Assembly: GCA_910585665.1 (NCBI GenBank)
Contig: CAJUFI010000009.1
Coordinates: 1-64,000, forward strand
Direction: 5' to 3'
DNA from: an uncultured Acetatifactor sp.
GTDB lineage: Bacteria > Bacillota > Clostridia > Lachnospirales > Lachnospiraceae
DNA: 64,000 bases
The notes below the pieces were generated by a model. That model did not search any database and was not told where the DNA came from. It saw nothing but the letters and a program-made list of their open reading frames with translations. A program made the translations under genes and the position numbers. This document shows positions 1 through 8,114 of this stretch, in pieces (position 1 is the stretch's first letter; the number at the start of each line of letters is the position of its first letter).

Positions 1-180
1 CTAAAATGCTGGGAACTAAAATCGTTTTGTGTCCACACTTATGGGTATATTATAGCCTACCCTGCGGACGAACTGGAACACTGTCTAAAGGGACAAACTT
101 TAATACAAAATAAGCCTTCCATTCCGGAGGGCTATTTTTCTACAAGTCTTGAAAAAGCCTTATTCTACGGGCTTTCTTGA
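1..180 (+). CDS. 3' end of an unidentified reading frame (partial)
   Basis: Frame 1 is open from the window edge to a TGA at 178-180. Its translation has protein-like composition and ends STSLEKALFYGLS. I do not recognise the family. The start lies outside the window. A hairpin with 8-bp arms at 113-120 and 126-133 followed by ATTTTT falls inside this frame and could instead be a terminator, which argues against coding. Treat as tentative. Confidence 0.3.
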   Translation, partial: LKCWELKSFCVHTYGYIIAYPADELEHCLKGQTLIQNKPSIPEGYFSTSLEKALFYGLS

Positions 181-307
181 ATTTTATCTCTTTCTATGAT
201 TTTCGCTGACTTCAAAAATTTCCATAGGATAATGAGTCTATAAACTATAGGGATTGTATTGTACTGGTAAATGCACACCCCTCGGAGGGTAGCAAGGACA
301 AAAATCA

Positions 308-368
308 ATATCCGCTAAAAAGTATAATTCCGGCATTGTGCCGTGAAAACATTTTAGCGGATATTTTT
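308..368. terminator. Long perfect inverted repeat, probable bidirectional terminator
   Basis: A 13-bp perfect inverted repeat (308-320 with 352-364, core TATCCGCTAAAA) encloses a second small hairpin, CGGCA-TTG-TGCCG, and is followed by a T run. The surrounding 181-436 stretch holds no convincing gene. The element separates the plus-strand end at the window edge from the minus-strand genes that converge on it. Confidence 0.5.
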
Positions 369-403
369 ATATGCGGAATTGCCTTGGAAAAGTTGTATGC
401 ACC

Positions 404-424
404 AAAAACCCCGCCGGAGCGGGG
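404..424 (-). terminator. Rho-independent terminator of the minus-strand gene ending at 437
   Basis: Read on the minus strand, CCCCGC-TCCG-GCGGGG is followed directly by TTTTTGG, 13 bases past the stop codon of the 437-1120 gene. Confidence 0.75.
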
Positions 425-436
425 CTGGTATTTTTC

Positions 437-1120
437 TTATGCTGCGGTGAAGCCCTGCGCTACAAGTGCCTCTGTCAATTCTTCATTCTTCTCGCCGCTG
501 AGTGTGCCGTTCCGGTCAATGGTGTAGCTGCCGATGGCGAAAGCGTATGTGGGGGCTTTCTGATATACCGGAGCCGTTCCGATGAAGTTGCCTACTGCGG
601 TTGCCAGCTCCTTGCGGCGGGGGCCGGTTACATTGTAGCTGATTTCCATGGTGCTGGCTTCCTGATTGGCTTCGGCTTCCTCTGCCGGTTCGGCGTTTTC
701 GGCTGCCTGCTCTGCCGTATCCTCTGCGGTTTCCGGTTCCGCTGTGGCTTCTTCTGATTCTGCAGCCTGCATGACTGGCGGCTCTTCCGGGATGATGGCC
801 GATGCCGTTTCCTCCGGAGCCGGGGTATCGGCTGCTTCTTCCTGCTCGGCTTTCTTCTGCGCTTTGGCGGCTGCTTTTTCTGCGCGGGTTACTTTCGCCC
901 TTGGCTCCGGGAATGTCTCCGGAAGTACGCCGGATGCGTAATGGATTTCAAAAGTGATTTTGCCGTCTGCAGGTACATTGAAATGGAAGTCGAGAAGTTC
1001 AACCTCTTTAATGCTGTCCGGAAGTTCGATATTCTTGTAGCGTTTTACTTCCTTGCCCTCTACCATGAGGCATACCGGAACCGCGTCCCTCAATTTTGCT
1101 GTGATTCTACCTGTCTTCAT
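437..1120 (-). CDS. Mobile-element-type protein with Ala/Glu/Pro-rich linker
   Basis: A 227-residue soluble protein with no signal peptide. Residues 1-75 form a beta-rich N-terminal domain. Residues about 75-155 are a low-complexity linker rich in Ala, Glu and Pro that begins with a basic Lys/Ala stretch. Residues about 160-227 form a small C-terminal domain starting MEISYNVTG, a type I associate with uncharacterised proteins of Clostridia phages and integrative elements. The start at 1120 is chosen because AAAGGCGG lies 8 bases upstream; a longer frame to 1192 lacks such a site. It shares an upstream element with the SprT-like gene at 1304-1915. No biochemical function can be assigned. Confidence 0.6.
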   Translation of the reverse strand: MKTGRITAKLRDAVPVCLMVEGKEVKRYKNIELPDSIKEVELLDFHFNVPADGKITFEIHYASGVLPETFPEPRAKVTRAEKAAAKAQKKAEQEEAADTPAPEETASAIIPEEPPVMQAAESEEATAEPETAEDTAEQAAENAEPAEEAEANQEASTMEISYNVTGPRRKELATAVGNFIGTAPVYQKAPTYAFAIGSYTIDRNGTLSGEKNEELTEALVAQGFTAA

Positions 1121-1176
1121 ACTGTTGTCCGCCTTTCTTATTTTGATATTTTTTGTATTGGCTGCTTGCCTTGTGA

Positions 1177-1217
1177 GTGACAGCTTACGCATTTTTGGTG
1201 TGAAAGCAAGCCTTTTT
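1177..1217 (-). promoter_or_regulatory. Upstream repeat, copy A
   Basis: About 40 bases, on the plus strand GTGACAGCTTACGC, ATTTTT and then AAAGCAAGCC, recur at 1952-1993. Each copy lies upstream of a minus-strand gene (starts 1120 and 1915). GCTTAC and GCAAGC form an imperfect inverted repeat, so this is a probable shared promoter or operator. Confidence 0.45.
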
Positions 1218-1256
1218 TCAAAGAAATTTTTCTTTTTCTAAAATGCAAAAAAGATA

Positions 1257-1293
1257 GAACCGGCCAGCCGTGGGGATATTGGCTGGCCGGTTC
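1257..1293 (-). terminator. Strong hairpin terminator downstream of the SprT-like gene
   Basis: Perfect 13-bp stem, GAACCGGCCAGCC (1257-1269) against its complement at 1281-1293, with an 11-base loop. On the minus strand it is followed by TATCTTTTTTGC, 10 bases past the stop of the gene ending at 1304. Confidence 0.8.
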
Positions 1294-1303
1294 TGGCGGG
1301 GTA

Positions 1304-1915
1304 TCATGCTTTTTCAAAAGGTTCCCCGCAGTCTGCGCAGGTTACATTGACTTCTCGGGTTGCCCGGATGATGGTGCCGCAGCAAGGGCAGATATATTTG
1401 ATACTGCGGTTGGTGGATTTTTTGCGCCCGCCTTTGGAGCCTCCGGCTGCCTGTAGGCGGCTGGCATGGATGCAGGTATCCCCCAGGACGGATATGATCC
1501 ATGCTTCGGCTTCCGGAGTCAGGGTCGTAACTGTCCAGCCATATTTGGGATGTTTCTCAATATGCAGGCCGTGGGCTTCGGCGGTGGCTTTGAATTTCAT
1601 ATTGTGGTAATAGCCGTTATTGCTTACGTCCTGGATATCATGCTGTAGGTTATATAAGTGGCTCATTTCATGGAGGAGCGTGGCGGCCAGCTCCGTAATG
1701 GGGCGGTCAAGGTACTCGGCACATAGGTTGATTTCCCGGTAAAGTCCGCCGTCGGCATTCCAGATTTCATGGATGCTGCACCAGCCATATGCGCCACGCC
1801 CGCCGTCCGGGGATACGGTGATTGCTGGGCGGGTAAGTTCTCCATGGTAGAAATGCTTATTGAATAGGTCAAACATTCCTTCGGTTTTCTTTACAATTTC
1901 GGATATTTGAAGCAT
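1304..1915 (-). CDS. SprT-like zinc metallopeptidase-fold protein
   Basis: 203 residues. The metal-binding signature HEMSH sits at residues 82-86 (HExxH) in the usual SprT context, with a helical N-terminus and a C-terminal zinc ribbon made of CPCC and CADC pairs (about residues 175-200). SprT/Spartan-like proteins act as DNA-associated proteases in eukaryotes; the phage and mobile-element versions are mostly uncharacterised, so the role in DNA processing is inferred. The start is set by AAGGAGG placed 9 bases upstream. The AT-rich motif TTAAAATTATGTTTTAA overlaps the leader at 1930-1946. It is transcribed toward the 437-1120 gene and separated from it by a strong terminator, so the two are probably independent units. 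Confidence 0.8.
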   Translation of the reverse strand: MLQISEIVKKTEGMFDLFNKHFYHGELTRPAITVSPDGGRGAYGWCSIHEIWNADGGLYREINLCAEYLDRPITELAATLLHEMSHLYNLQHDIQDVSNNGYYHNMKFKATAEAHGLHIEKHPKYGWTVTTLTPEAEAWIISVLGDTCIHASRLQAAGGSKGGRKKSTNRSIKYICPCCGTIIRATREVNVTCADCGEPFEKA

Positions 1916-1951
1916 TGCTGTGTCCTCCTTAAAATTATGTTTTAATTCTGT

Positions 1952-1993
1952 GTGACACAGCTTACATATTTTTAAAGTAAAAGCAAGCCTTTC
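1952..1993 (-). promoter_or_regulatory. Upstream repeat, copy B
   Basis: Second copy of the element at 1177-1217 (GTGACACAGCTTACATATTT, then AAAGCAAGCC). It lies between the SprT-like gene start and the end of the HxlR gene, in the position expected for the SprT promoter. Confidence 0.45.
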
Positions 1994-1996
1994 ATG

Positions 1997-2329
1997 TTAA
2001 ATCCTATTTTTATCTCCCCATTCACACATCCCATCTAAAATAGGAATGAGTGATTTTCCGCGCTCTGTCAGGCTGTATTCGACTTTGGGTGGAATTTGCG
2101 GATATTCTTTGCGGTGGACGAGCTGATCTGCTTCCAATTCCTTTAAAGTAGAACTAAGCGTCTTATAAGAAATTTCCCCAATATATTTTTTCATTTCATT
2201 AAAGCGGACTATGCCAAATTCCATAAGCGTATAAAGAATTGTCATTTTGTATTTTCCGTTGATGAGGGATAATGTGTAGCTAAAACCTGTTGTTTCCAGG
2301 CATTCTTGTGATATACAGCGTTCGCCCAT
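1997..2329 (-). CDS. HxlR-family winged-helix transcriptional regulator
   Basis: 110 residues, the usual size for HxlR/YodB/HypR regulators. The winged helix spans about residues 15-95, with the typical recognition helix (SYKTLSSTLKEL), and the wing and ending pattern VEYSLTERGKSL. Two cysteines near the N-terminus (Cys5, Cys10) occupy the place where YodB/HypR proteins sense quinones or electrophiles, so redox sensing is plausible but unproven. It diverges from the 2474-9187 redox operon across a 144-base gap that contains an inverted repeat and a promoter, so it most likely controls that operon and itself. Confidence 0.85.
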   Translation of the reverse strand: MGERCISQECLETTGFSYTLSLINGKYKMTILYTLMEFGIVRFNEMKKYIGEISYKTLSSTLKELEADQLVHRKEYPQIPPKVEYSLTERGKSLIPILDGMCEWGDKNRI

Positions 2330-2369
2330 TTTTACACTCTCCTTTAGGTAAGTATATAACTCTCATGTT

Positions 2370-2421
2370 AGTATCGCACTTAAAGGTGCGTACTTGTTTT
2401 CTATTTCATTCTCGCTATAAT
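2370..2421 (+). promoter_or_regulatory. Promoter and probable HxlR operator of the redox operon
   Basis: TTGTTT (2394-2399), 16-base spacer, TATAAT (2416-2421). An imperfect inverted repeat, AGTAtCGCAC-TTAAAG-GTGCGTACT (2370-2394), abuts the -35 box and is the best operator candidate for the divergent HxlR protein. Confidence 0.6.
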
Positions 2422-2473
2422 TATAATATCAACAGCAGGAAAAGTCAATCCTGCAGGTAAAGGAGGCACAGAC

Positions 2474-4447
2474 ATGCAGAACTATGAGTATTTAGGAAAG
2501 CCACTCCAGATTGGCAGACTGACCATTAAGAATAGGTTTTGTATGGCACCAATTGGCGGCGGACAGCACCATCTTCCGGGAGGTGGTCTGAAAGACGAAA
2601 CGATACAATATCTTGTAGAGAGGGCGAAAGGCGGCTTTGGTCTGATTTTTACAGGGGCAATCGCAGCGGATGGAACCGTTGATCCGTATACCGGGGTTGG
2701 CCCGACAATCTTACAGAATCCGGATGCGTTTAAGATGACGGCAACGGAACTGAATGAGAGGGCAGGCGCTTACGGTACAAAAATCTTTGCTCAGATTACT
2801 ATGGGACTTGGGCGGAATTATCCCAATCTTCCGGCACCATCTCCTGTACATGTTTTCCGGCATCCGGGGGAAGTCTCACCGGAACTGACCCGTGACCAGA
2901 TCAAATCTAAAATTGAGTCTGTTGTAAAGGCATCTAAAATTGCAAAGGATTCAGGCTTTTCCGGTGTAGAGGTACATTCCATCCATTGGGGGTATCTGCT
3001 TGACCAGTTTGCCCTGTCCATGATGAACCATCGTACCGACGAATATGGCGGCAGCCTGGAAAACCGTTTGCGGGCAGCAAAGGAAATTCTGGAAGGTATT
3101 AAGCAGGAATGCGGCAGTGATTTTCCAGTCAGCATGCGTCTTGGACTGAAAACTTTTGTGAAAGGATTTGAACAGGCAAGCCTGACCGGTGAGGAGGAAA
3201 TTGGACGTACCCTGGAAGAAGGGATTGAGATCGCAAAGCTGCTGGAATCCTATGGCTATGATTGCCTGAATGTGGATACAGGTATTTACGATTCTTTCTA
3301 TTATGCCTGTCCGCCTATGTATATGCCGAAAGGGTATCTGGTGGAATTGGCAGCGAAAGCAAAAGAAGCTGTTAATATCCCAATTCTGGCAGGAGGCCGG
3401 ATGAATGAAGCGGATATTGCGGAGAGGGCGATTCGGGATGGTAAGATTGATGCGGTTGTCCTTGGCCGTGCGGCTTTGGCAGATCCGGAGTATCCAAACA
3501 AGGTGCTGACCGGACATACGGAGAAGATCCGTCCCTGCATTGCCTGCAATCAGGGGTGTATCACAAGGCTCCAGCAGGGAAAACAGCCTACCTGTGCAGT
3601 AAACCCGGCAGCAATGCGGGAAGTGAGGTATGCGCTCCGTCCCTGCGTACAGCCGAAAAAGGTTGTGGTCGTGGGCGGCGGTGTTGCCGGTATGGAGGCT
3701 GCCAGGACTGCAGCCATGCGGGGACATAAAGTTTCTTTGTATGAAAAGAATGAGTCTCTGGGCGGCAACCTGATTCCCGGCGGCTCCCACAGCTTCAAAA
3801 AAGAGGTACGGGAATTAAATGCGTGGTATCAGAATGAACTAGAGGCACTGCCTGTGGAAATCCATACCGGGGAAGCTGTTACTGCTGGCCAGCTCCGCAA
3901 TATGGATGCAGATGTGATTATTGTGGCAGCAGGTTCCGCCCCTGTCATGCCGAAAGTGCCGGGAATAGATGATAAAAAGGTAATCGGCTGTATGGAAGCA
4001 TTTGCGCATCCGGAAAAAGTCGGGCAGAAGGTCATGGTGATCGGAGGCGGTCTGGTTGGCTGTGAAATGGCATTAGAATATGCACAGGACGGCAAAGAAG
4101 TTACGGTCGTGGAAGCCCTGCCTAAGATTTTGTCGGCAGGTATCCCATCCCCGATCCCAAATGGCCAGATGATCCCGGATCTGTTTGAACATCATCATGT
4201 GGCTGTATTGGAGAACCACCGTCTTTCTGCTGTGGAAGATGGCAGGGTTATTCTGGAGAGCGATGGCCAGAAAAAGGCATTTGATGCAGATTCGGTTGTG
4301 ATCGCAGTCGGTTTCCGTCCTGTTCCATCCATGGCGCAGGAGCTCCAGGGATGTGGTGCTGCCGTTTATGAGATTGGCGATGGCCAGAAGGTCAGCACGA
4401 TTCTTCATGCTGTATGGGACGGCTATGAAGTAGGGAACAATATTTAA
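2474..4447 (+). CDS. NADH:flavin oxidoreductase with Fe-S cluster (2-enoate reductase/BaiH type)
   Basis: 657 residues, the length of 2-enoate reductase, 2,4-dienoyl-CoA reductase and BaiCD/BaiH enzymes. Residues 1-350 form an old-yellow-enzyme FMN barrel with the active-site signature HSIHWGYLLDQF and RTDEYGGSLENR. A 4Fe-4S motif CIACNQGC plus a later Cys follows (about 355-375). Then come two Rossmann dinucleotide sites, VVVGGGVAGMEAA (about 395) and VMVIGGGLVGCEMA (about 520), for FAD and NAD(P)H. Such enzymes reduce activated C=C bonds of enones, enoates or steroid-like substrates; the substrate here is unknown. The start is supported by AAAGGAGG 8 bases upstream. First gene of the operon. 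Confidence 0.9.
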   Translation: MQNYEYLGKPLQIGRLTIKNRFCMAPIGGGQHHLPGGGLKDETIQYLVERAKGGFGLIFTGAIAADGTVDPYTGVGPTILQNPDAFKMTATELNERAGAYGTKIFAQITMGLGRNYPNLPAPSPVHVFRHPGEVSPELTRDQIKSKIESVVKASKIAKDSGFSGVEVHSIHWGYLLDQFALSMMNHRTDEYGGSLENRLRAAKEILEGIKQECGSDFPVSMRLGLKTFVKGFEQASLTGEEEIGRTLEEGIEIAKLLESYGYDCLNVDTGIYDSFYYACPPMYMPKGYLVELAAKAKEAVNIPILAGGRMNEADIAERAIRDGKIDAVVLGRAALADPEYPNKVLTGHTEKIRPCIACNQGCITRLQQGKQPTCAVNPAAMREVRYALRPCVQPKKVVVVGGGVAGMEAARTAAMRGHKVSLYEKNESLGGNLIPGGSHSFKKEVRELNAWYQNELEALPVEIHTGEAVTAGQLRNMDADVIIVAAGSAPVMPKVPGIDDKKVIGCMEAFAHPEKVGQKVMVIGGGLVGCEMALEYAQDGKEVTVVEALPKILSAGIPSPIPNGQMIPDLFEHHHVAVLENHRLSAVEDGRVILESDGQKKAFDADSVVIAVGFRPVPSMAQELQGCGAAVYEIGDGQKVSTILHAVWDGYEVGNNI

Positions 4448-4514
4448 TCTATTCATTATGGTATGAGGCAGAATGCTTTATATAATGTCAAAAAAATTTA
4501 AGGAGGCTATTACA

Positions 4515-4898
4515 ATGAGAGCAGAATTAAAGGAATATCAGGCAGTAGAGGCTGCTGCAATGAAGTTTGTCAAGAGTGTTGCCGAGGGAAACAGCACATA
4601 TGCAAAGGAGCTGTTCACGGATGAAGCTGTTTTGTTCGGCTATCTGGACGGTAAGCTGGAGCATGGCTCTATTGAGCAGTTCTACCACAATGTGGATACC
4701 GTACCCGGCGGCGATAATTTCAAGGCTCGTGTGGATGTCCTGATGGTTGAGGAATCCCTGGCTGTTGTCCGTGTGCTGGAAGAAGGCTGGGGCAACCGCA
4801 TTGACTTTACGGATGTGCTACTTCTGTTGAAGATGGATGGCGAATGGAAATGCGTTGCAAAGGCATATAACCAGAATTCCGATACCATTCAGAAATAA
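4515..4898 (+). CDS. SnoaL/NTF2-like small protein (lumazine-binding-like)
   Basis: 127 residues with the cone-shaped alpha+beta pattern of the NTF2/SnoaL superfamily: an N-terminal helix (AVEAAAMKFVKSVAEG), a FTDEAVLFGYLDG strand region, then strands ending with WKCVAKAYNQ. Members are isomerases, dehydratases or plain binding domains; BaiE is a distant example that also sits near BaiH-type enzymes, but no catalytic pair can be confirmed here. The start at 4515 is preferred over 4473 because of AGGAGG 9 bases upstream. It lies 67 bases after the oxidoreductase and is followed by a hairpin terminator or attenuator. Confidence 0.7.
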   Translation: MRAELKEYQAVEAAAMKFVKSVAEGNSTYAKELFTDEAVLFGYLDGKLEHGSIEQFYHNVDTVPGGDNFKARVDVLMVEESLAVVRVLEEGWGNRIDFTDVLLLLKMDGEWKCVAKAYNQNSDTIQK

Positions 4899-4929
4899 CC
4901 GTCACAAGTAGAACAGTGGAGAAAGTGGA

Positions 4930-4972
4930 GAACAGGCGGGTATGCCGGAAATGCAGCCTTGCCTGTTCTTTT
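4930..4972 (+). terminator. Hairpin terminator/attenuator before the MATE gene
   Basis: Perfect 8-bp arms GAACAGGC (4930-4937) and GCCTGTTC (4961-4968) followed by TTTTA. It could partly uncouple the downstream exporter from the first two genes. Confidence 0.6.
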
Positions 4973-4986
4973 ATAGGTGGCTGTAT

Positions 4987-6384
4987 ATGTCTGGATTTAA
5001 AACCACGCAGGAATTGTTGGAGGAGACGCCCGTAAGCCGTTTGATCATCCGTTTAGGGATTCCGGCAATGTTCGGCCAGCTTTTCAATATTTTATACAAC
5101 ATTGTAGACCGCATTTTTATTGGTAAAATACCAGAAACAGGAAGCCTTTGCCTTGCGAGTATCGGTGTCTGTGCGCCGGCATTGACAGCCCTGACGGCTT
5201 TTGCATTTATGGTAGGGATTGGCGGGGCTTCTTATATGAGCATCAGCCTTGGGCGGAAAGAGGAGCGCAGGGCGCGGGAGATCATTGGAAATGCCTTTTT
5301 TATGATTTTAGTTATATCGGCGGCAGTAACTCCCCTGCTTTTACTGAACCGGGAAAAAATACTATACTTGCTGGGCAGCAGCAAAGATATGTACCCTTAC
5401 GCAGAAACTTATTTTACAATATATGTCTGCGGGACTTTTGCATCGCTTCTTGGATGTGGGCTGAACCAGTTTATTCTGGCACAGGGGTTTGCAAGGCAGG
5501 GCATGTTTTCAGTGGCACTTGGAGCTGTGGTAAATGTGGTTCTTGACCCTATCCTGATTTTTGGGTGCAGTATGGGGATTGCGGGTGCAGCATGGGGAAC
5601 TGTTATTGCACAATGCTGTACTTGTGTTTATGTAATCTGTTTTCTGCGCAGCAGGATTATTCCGGTACGCCTGTGCCCAAGCAGGCTGCAAAAGAAGATT
5701 GTACTTAGAATCTTGTCCATAGGATGCATGTCATTCATGATTACGATATTGGATAACCTGATCATTATTTTTCTAAATACTTCGTTACGGAAATACGGCG
5801 GAGATTCGCAGGGGGATTTATTGATTACCTGTGCTACGGTTATCCAGAGTTTTATGACGATAGTAGCCTGTCCTGCACAGGGGATCACGACAGGATGCGG
5901 AACGATATTCAGTTTTCACTATGGGGCAGGAAATGATACAAAGATCCGGCAGGCTTTCCTTTATGTGTTTTTATTATGCGGAGTATACATCGGAACATTG
6001 GGAATTGCAGTGCAGGTATTACCGGAGGTGTTTGCAGGATTTTTCTTGAAGGAGTCAGGCACAATACAGTTGACCGCGGGCAGTATCCGTATGTATACGT
6101 TTGCATTGCTTGGTATTGCAGTACAGTATGCCTTGGTAGATGGTCTGACTGCAATGGGAAAGGTCAAATATGCGCTTCCGTTGTCGCTGTTTCGTAAAAT
6201 TGTATATATGATATGCCTTTGCATTCTGCCGTTGTTTCTGGATATACGATATGTTTTTTATGTAGGGACGATATCAGATGCGGTGGGTGCTTTATTCAGC
6301 CTGATATTGTTTTGGCGTGCAATCGATCCCAGAATAAGGCGTGAATTGAGTAAAGAAAGGATAGTCAGACATGGACAAATATAA
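4987..6384 (+). CDS. MATE-family multidrug/cation efflux protein
   Basis: 465 residues with about 12 hydrophobic segments arranged as two similar six-helix halves, typical of MATE (DinF/NorM-like) secondary transporters that exchange Na+ or H+ for drugs or metabolites. The N-terminus (TPVSRLIIRLGIPAMFGQLF) is a standard MATE opening, and the inner-half linker near residue 225-240 is basic. The start at 4987 is chosen because AGGTGG lies 7 bases upstream; an upstream ATG at 4942 would add a hairpin-encoded tail. Its position suggests export of the operon's substrate or a toxic by-product. It overlaps the next gene by 14 bases. Confidence 0.88.
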   Translation: MSGFKTTQELLEETPVSRLIIRLGIPAMFGQLFNILYNIVDRIFIGKIPETGSLCLASIGVCAPALTALTAFAFMVGIGGASYMSISLGRKEERRAREIIGNAFFMILVISAAVTPLLLLNREKILYLLGSSKDMYPYAETYFTIYVCGTFASLLGCGLNQFILAQGFARQGMFSVALGAVVNVVLDPILIFGCSMGIAGAAWGTVIAQCCTCVYVICFLRSRIIPVRLCPSRLQKKIVLRILSIGCMSFMITILDNLIIIFLNTSLRKYGGDSQGDLLITCATVIQSFMTIVACPAQGITTGCGTIFSFHYGAGNDTKIRQAFLYVFLLCGVYIGTLGIAVQVLPEVFAGFFLKESGTIQLTAGSIRMYTFALLGIAVQYALVDGLTAMGKVKYALPLSLFRKIVYMICLCILPLFLDIRYVFYVGTISDAVGALFSLILFWRAIDPRIRRELSKERIVRHGQI

Positions 6385-7483
6385 TGCCACAGGCAGGATA
6401 AAAAAAGCCATTGATACCATATTGGGATTGCTGTTTATAGCGTTATTGGGGTATTCCTTTACAGGCACTCCTTTCCATGAGGTGGCTGGCATTGTATTTA
6501 TTGCAATGACCATAATTCATAATAGCATCAACATAAAGTGGTATAAAGCAATAAGGAAAGGTATTTATAACAGGAAAAGAAAGATTGCGGTTGCCGTAAA
6601 TTTTGCCTTAGTGGCAGATATGGTATCTATTTTGTTGACAGGCATTATCAATTCCAGATATTTGTTCCATACAGGCATCCATATGGCGGGCATTGGACGG
6701 ATACATGCTGTTTTAGCTTTGGACGGATTTGTGCTGATTGCGTTCCATGTACTGATTCATGCATTTGGCCGCGTACAAAAGAAATATAAGGTACTTCCGG
6801 CTGCTCTGGTAATACTAATCTCTCTTCTGGCGGTGCTTATGGATGTATGGCTGCTGCCCTATGTTAAGAGACATTTTCTGACAGTTGAGGTTGATCAGGA
6901 AACGGCTATCTCAGGTGAAAGCGTAGATTTTAACGGCAGAAAGATTCTGACCGTATATTTTACGAGGGTTGGCAATACGGACTTTGCTGATGGTGTGGAC
7001 GCAGTCTCCGGGGCATCCCTGCTGCTCAATGAGAAAAAGGAATTCCTGGGGAACAGCCAGGTGATCGGGCAGATGATACAGGATGCTGCAGGCGGGGATA
7101 TTGTTTCCATCAACACGAAAGAACATTACCCGTCTTCCTATTCCGATACTGTATCGGCGGCAAGTGAGGAAATGGGGCGTCAGGAACTGCCGGAGCTTGT
7201 GGATATGCCGGAAAATATTGATGGGTATGATTTGGTATTCCTTGTGTTCCCATTATGGTGGGATACGATACCGAAACCTGTAGAGGCGTTCCTGAATCGT
7301 TATGACTTTTCAGGGAAATCTGTCATACCTGTGGTAACCCATGGCGGAGGCGGTGCAGGCAGAAGCATAGAGGACATAAAAGCAGTGTGCAGTGGGATAG
7401 TTGTGGAAAAACCATTGGAGATATACTGCGGCGATATACCATATTGCAGGGAGCAGGTGACAGAATGGCTGAAAGGATTATGA
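6371..7483 (+). CDS. Membrane (DUF4405-like) domain fused to a flavodoxin-like domain
   Basis: 370 residues. Residues 1-165 carry four to five membrane segments with spaced histidines (HEVAG, IIHNSINIKWYK, HTGIHMAG, FHVLIHAFG), resembling DUF4405 heme-binding membrane domains. Residues about 185-370 are a flavodoxin-like fold: KILTVYFTRVGNT is the phosphate-binding segment, and FLVFPLWWDTIPKP and VVTHGGGGAGRS surround the isoalloxazine. The layout implies electron transfer between a membrane b-type heme and a cytosolic FMN domain; this is inference from the fusion. RBS AAAGGA lies 9 bases upstream, and the gene is translationally coupled to the MATE gene. Confidence 0.75.
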   Translation: MDKYNATGRIKKAIDTILGLLFIALLGYSFTGTPFHEVAGIVFIAMTIIHNSINIKWYKAIRKGIYNRKRKIAVAVNFALVADMVSILLTGIINSRYLFHTGIHMAGIGRIHAVLALDGFVLIAFHVLIHAFGRVQKKYKVLPAALVILISLLAVLMDVWLLPYVKRHFLTVEVDQETAISGESVDFNGRKILTVYFTRVGNTDFADGVDAVSGASLLLNEKKEFLGNSQVIGQMIQDAAGGDIVSINTKEHYPSSYSDTVSAASEEMGRQELPELVDMPENIDGYDLVFLVFPLWWDTIPKPVEAFLNRYDFSGKSVIPVVTHGGGGAGRSIEDIKAVCSGIVVEKPLEIYCGDIPYCREQVTEWLKGL

Positions 7484-7558
7484 AAGCCGGATTAAAGAAT
7501 AGGTTTTGGTATGGCTTATTATAAAAACAAGAAGGAAGAAAAAAGGAGGAATCGTTGT

Positions 7559-8104
7559 ATGAGTAAGAAAATTGTTGTTATTACAGGAAGCCCGCGCAAA
7601 AACGGTAACAGTTTTGCCATGACGGATGCGTTTATCAAGGCCGCCGAGGAGAAAGGGCATACAGTTACCCGTTTTGATGCCGCCTTGAAAAAGGTAGGTG
7701 GATGCCGTGCCTGTGAAACATGCTATTCCATAGGGAAAGCATGTACTTTTGATGATGACTTCAATACGATAGCGCCAGCTATTTTGGAGGCAGACGCTAT
7801 TGTATTCACGATGCCGGTCTACTGGTACTCTATCCCGGCACAGATCAAGGGTGTCATAGACCGGATATTCTCTTTCGTAGTAAGCGGTAAAGACATTTCT
7901 GGCAAGGAGTGTGCGCTGATCACCTGTTGCGAGGAAGAGGATATGTCGGTCATGGATGGAGTCCGTATCCCCATGGAGCGTATGTGTGCTTTGAACAAAT
8001 GGAAAATGGTTGGCGAGGTTCTGATCCCTGGGGTTCTGAATGTGGGTGACATTGACAAGACGGATGGCTGCAAAAAGGCAGCGGCTTTAGCAGATGAGAT
8101 TTAA
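7559..8104 (+). CDS. NADPH-dependent FMN reductase, Fe-S flavoprotein-like
   Basis: 181 residues. The N-terminal flavin-phosphate loop TGSPRKNGNS is that of NADPH-dependent FMN reductase-like flavodoxins. A compact cysteine cluster GGCRACETCYSIGKAC (about residues 44-60) matches the spacing used in iron-sulfur flavoproteins, so a 4Fe-4S cluster is possible. MPVYWYSIPAQIKGVIDR is the conserved flavin-contact segment. The start at 7559 has AAAGGAGGAA upstream; a longer ATG start at 7511 has no such site. It is paralogous to the next gene. Confidence 0.85.
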   Translation: MSKKIVVITGSPRKNGNSFAMTDAFIKAAEEKGHTVTRFDAALKKVGGCRACETCYSIGKACTFDDDFNTIAPAILEADAIVFTMPVYWYSIPAQIKGVIDRIFSFVVSGKDISGKECALITCCEEEDMSVMDGVRIPMERMCALNKWKMVGEVLIPGVLNVGDIDKTDGCKKAAALADEI

Positions 8105-8114
8105 GGAGGGGAAT

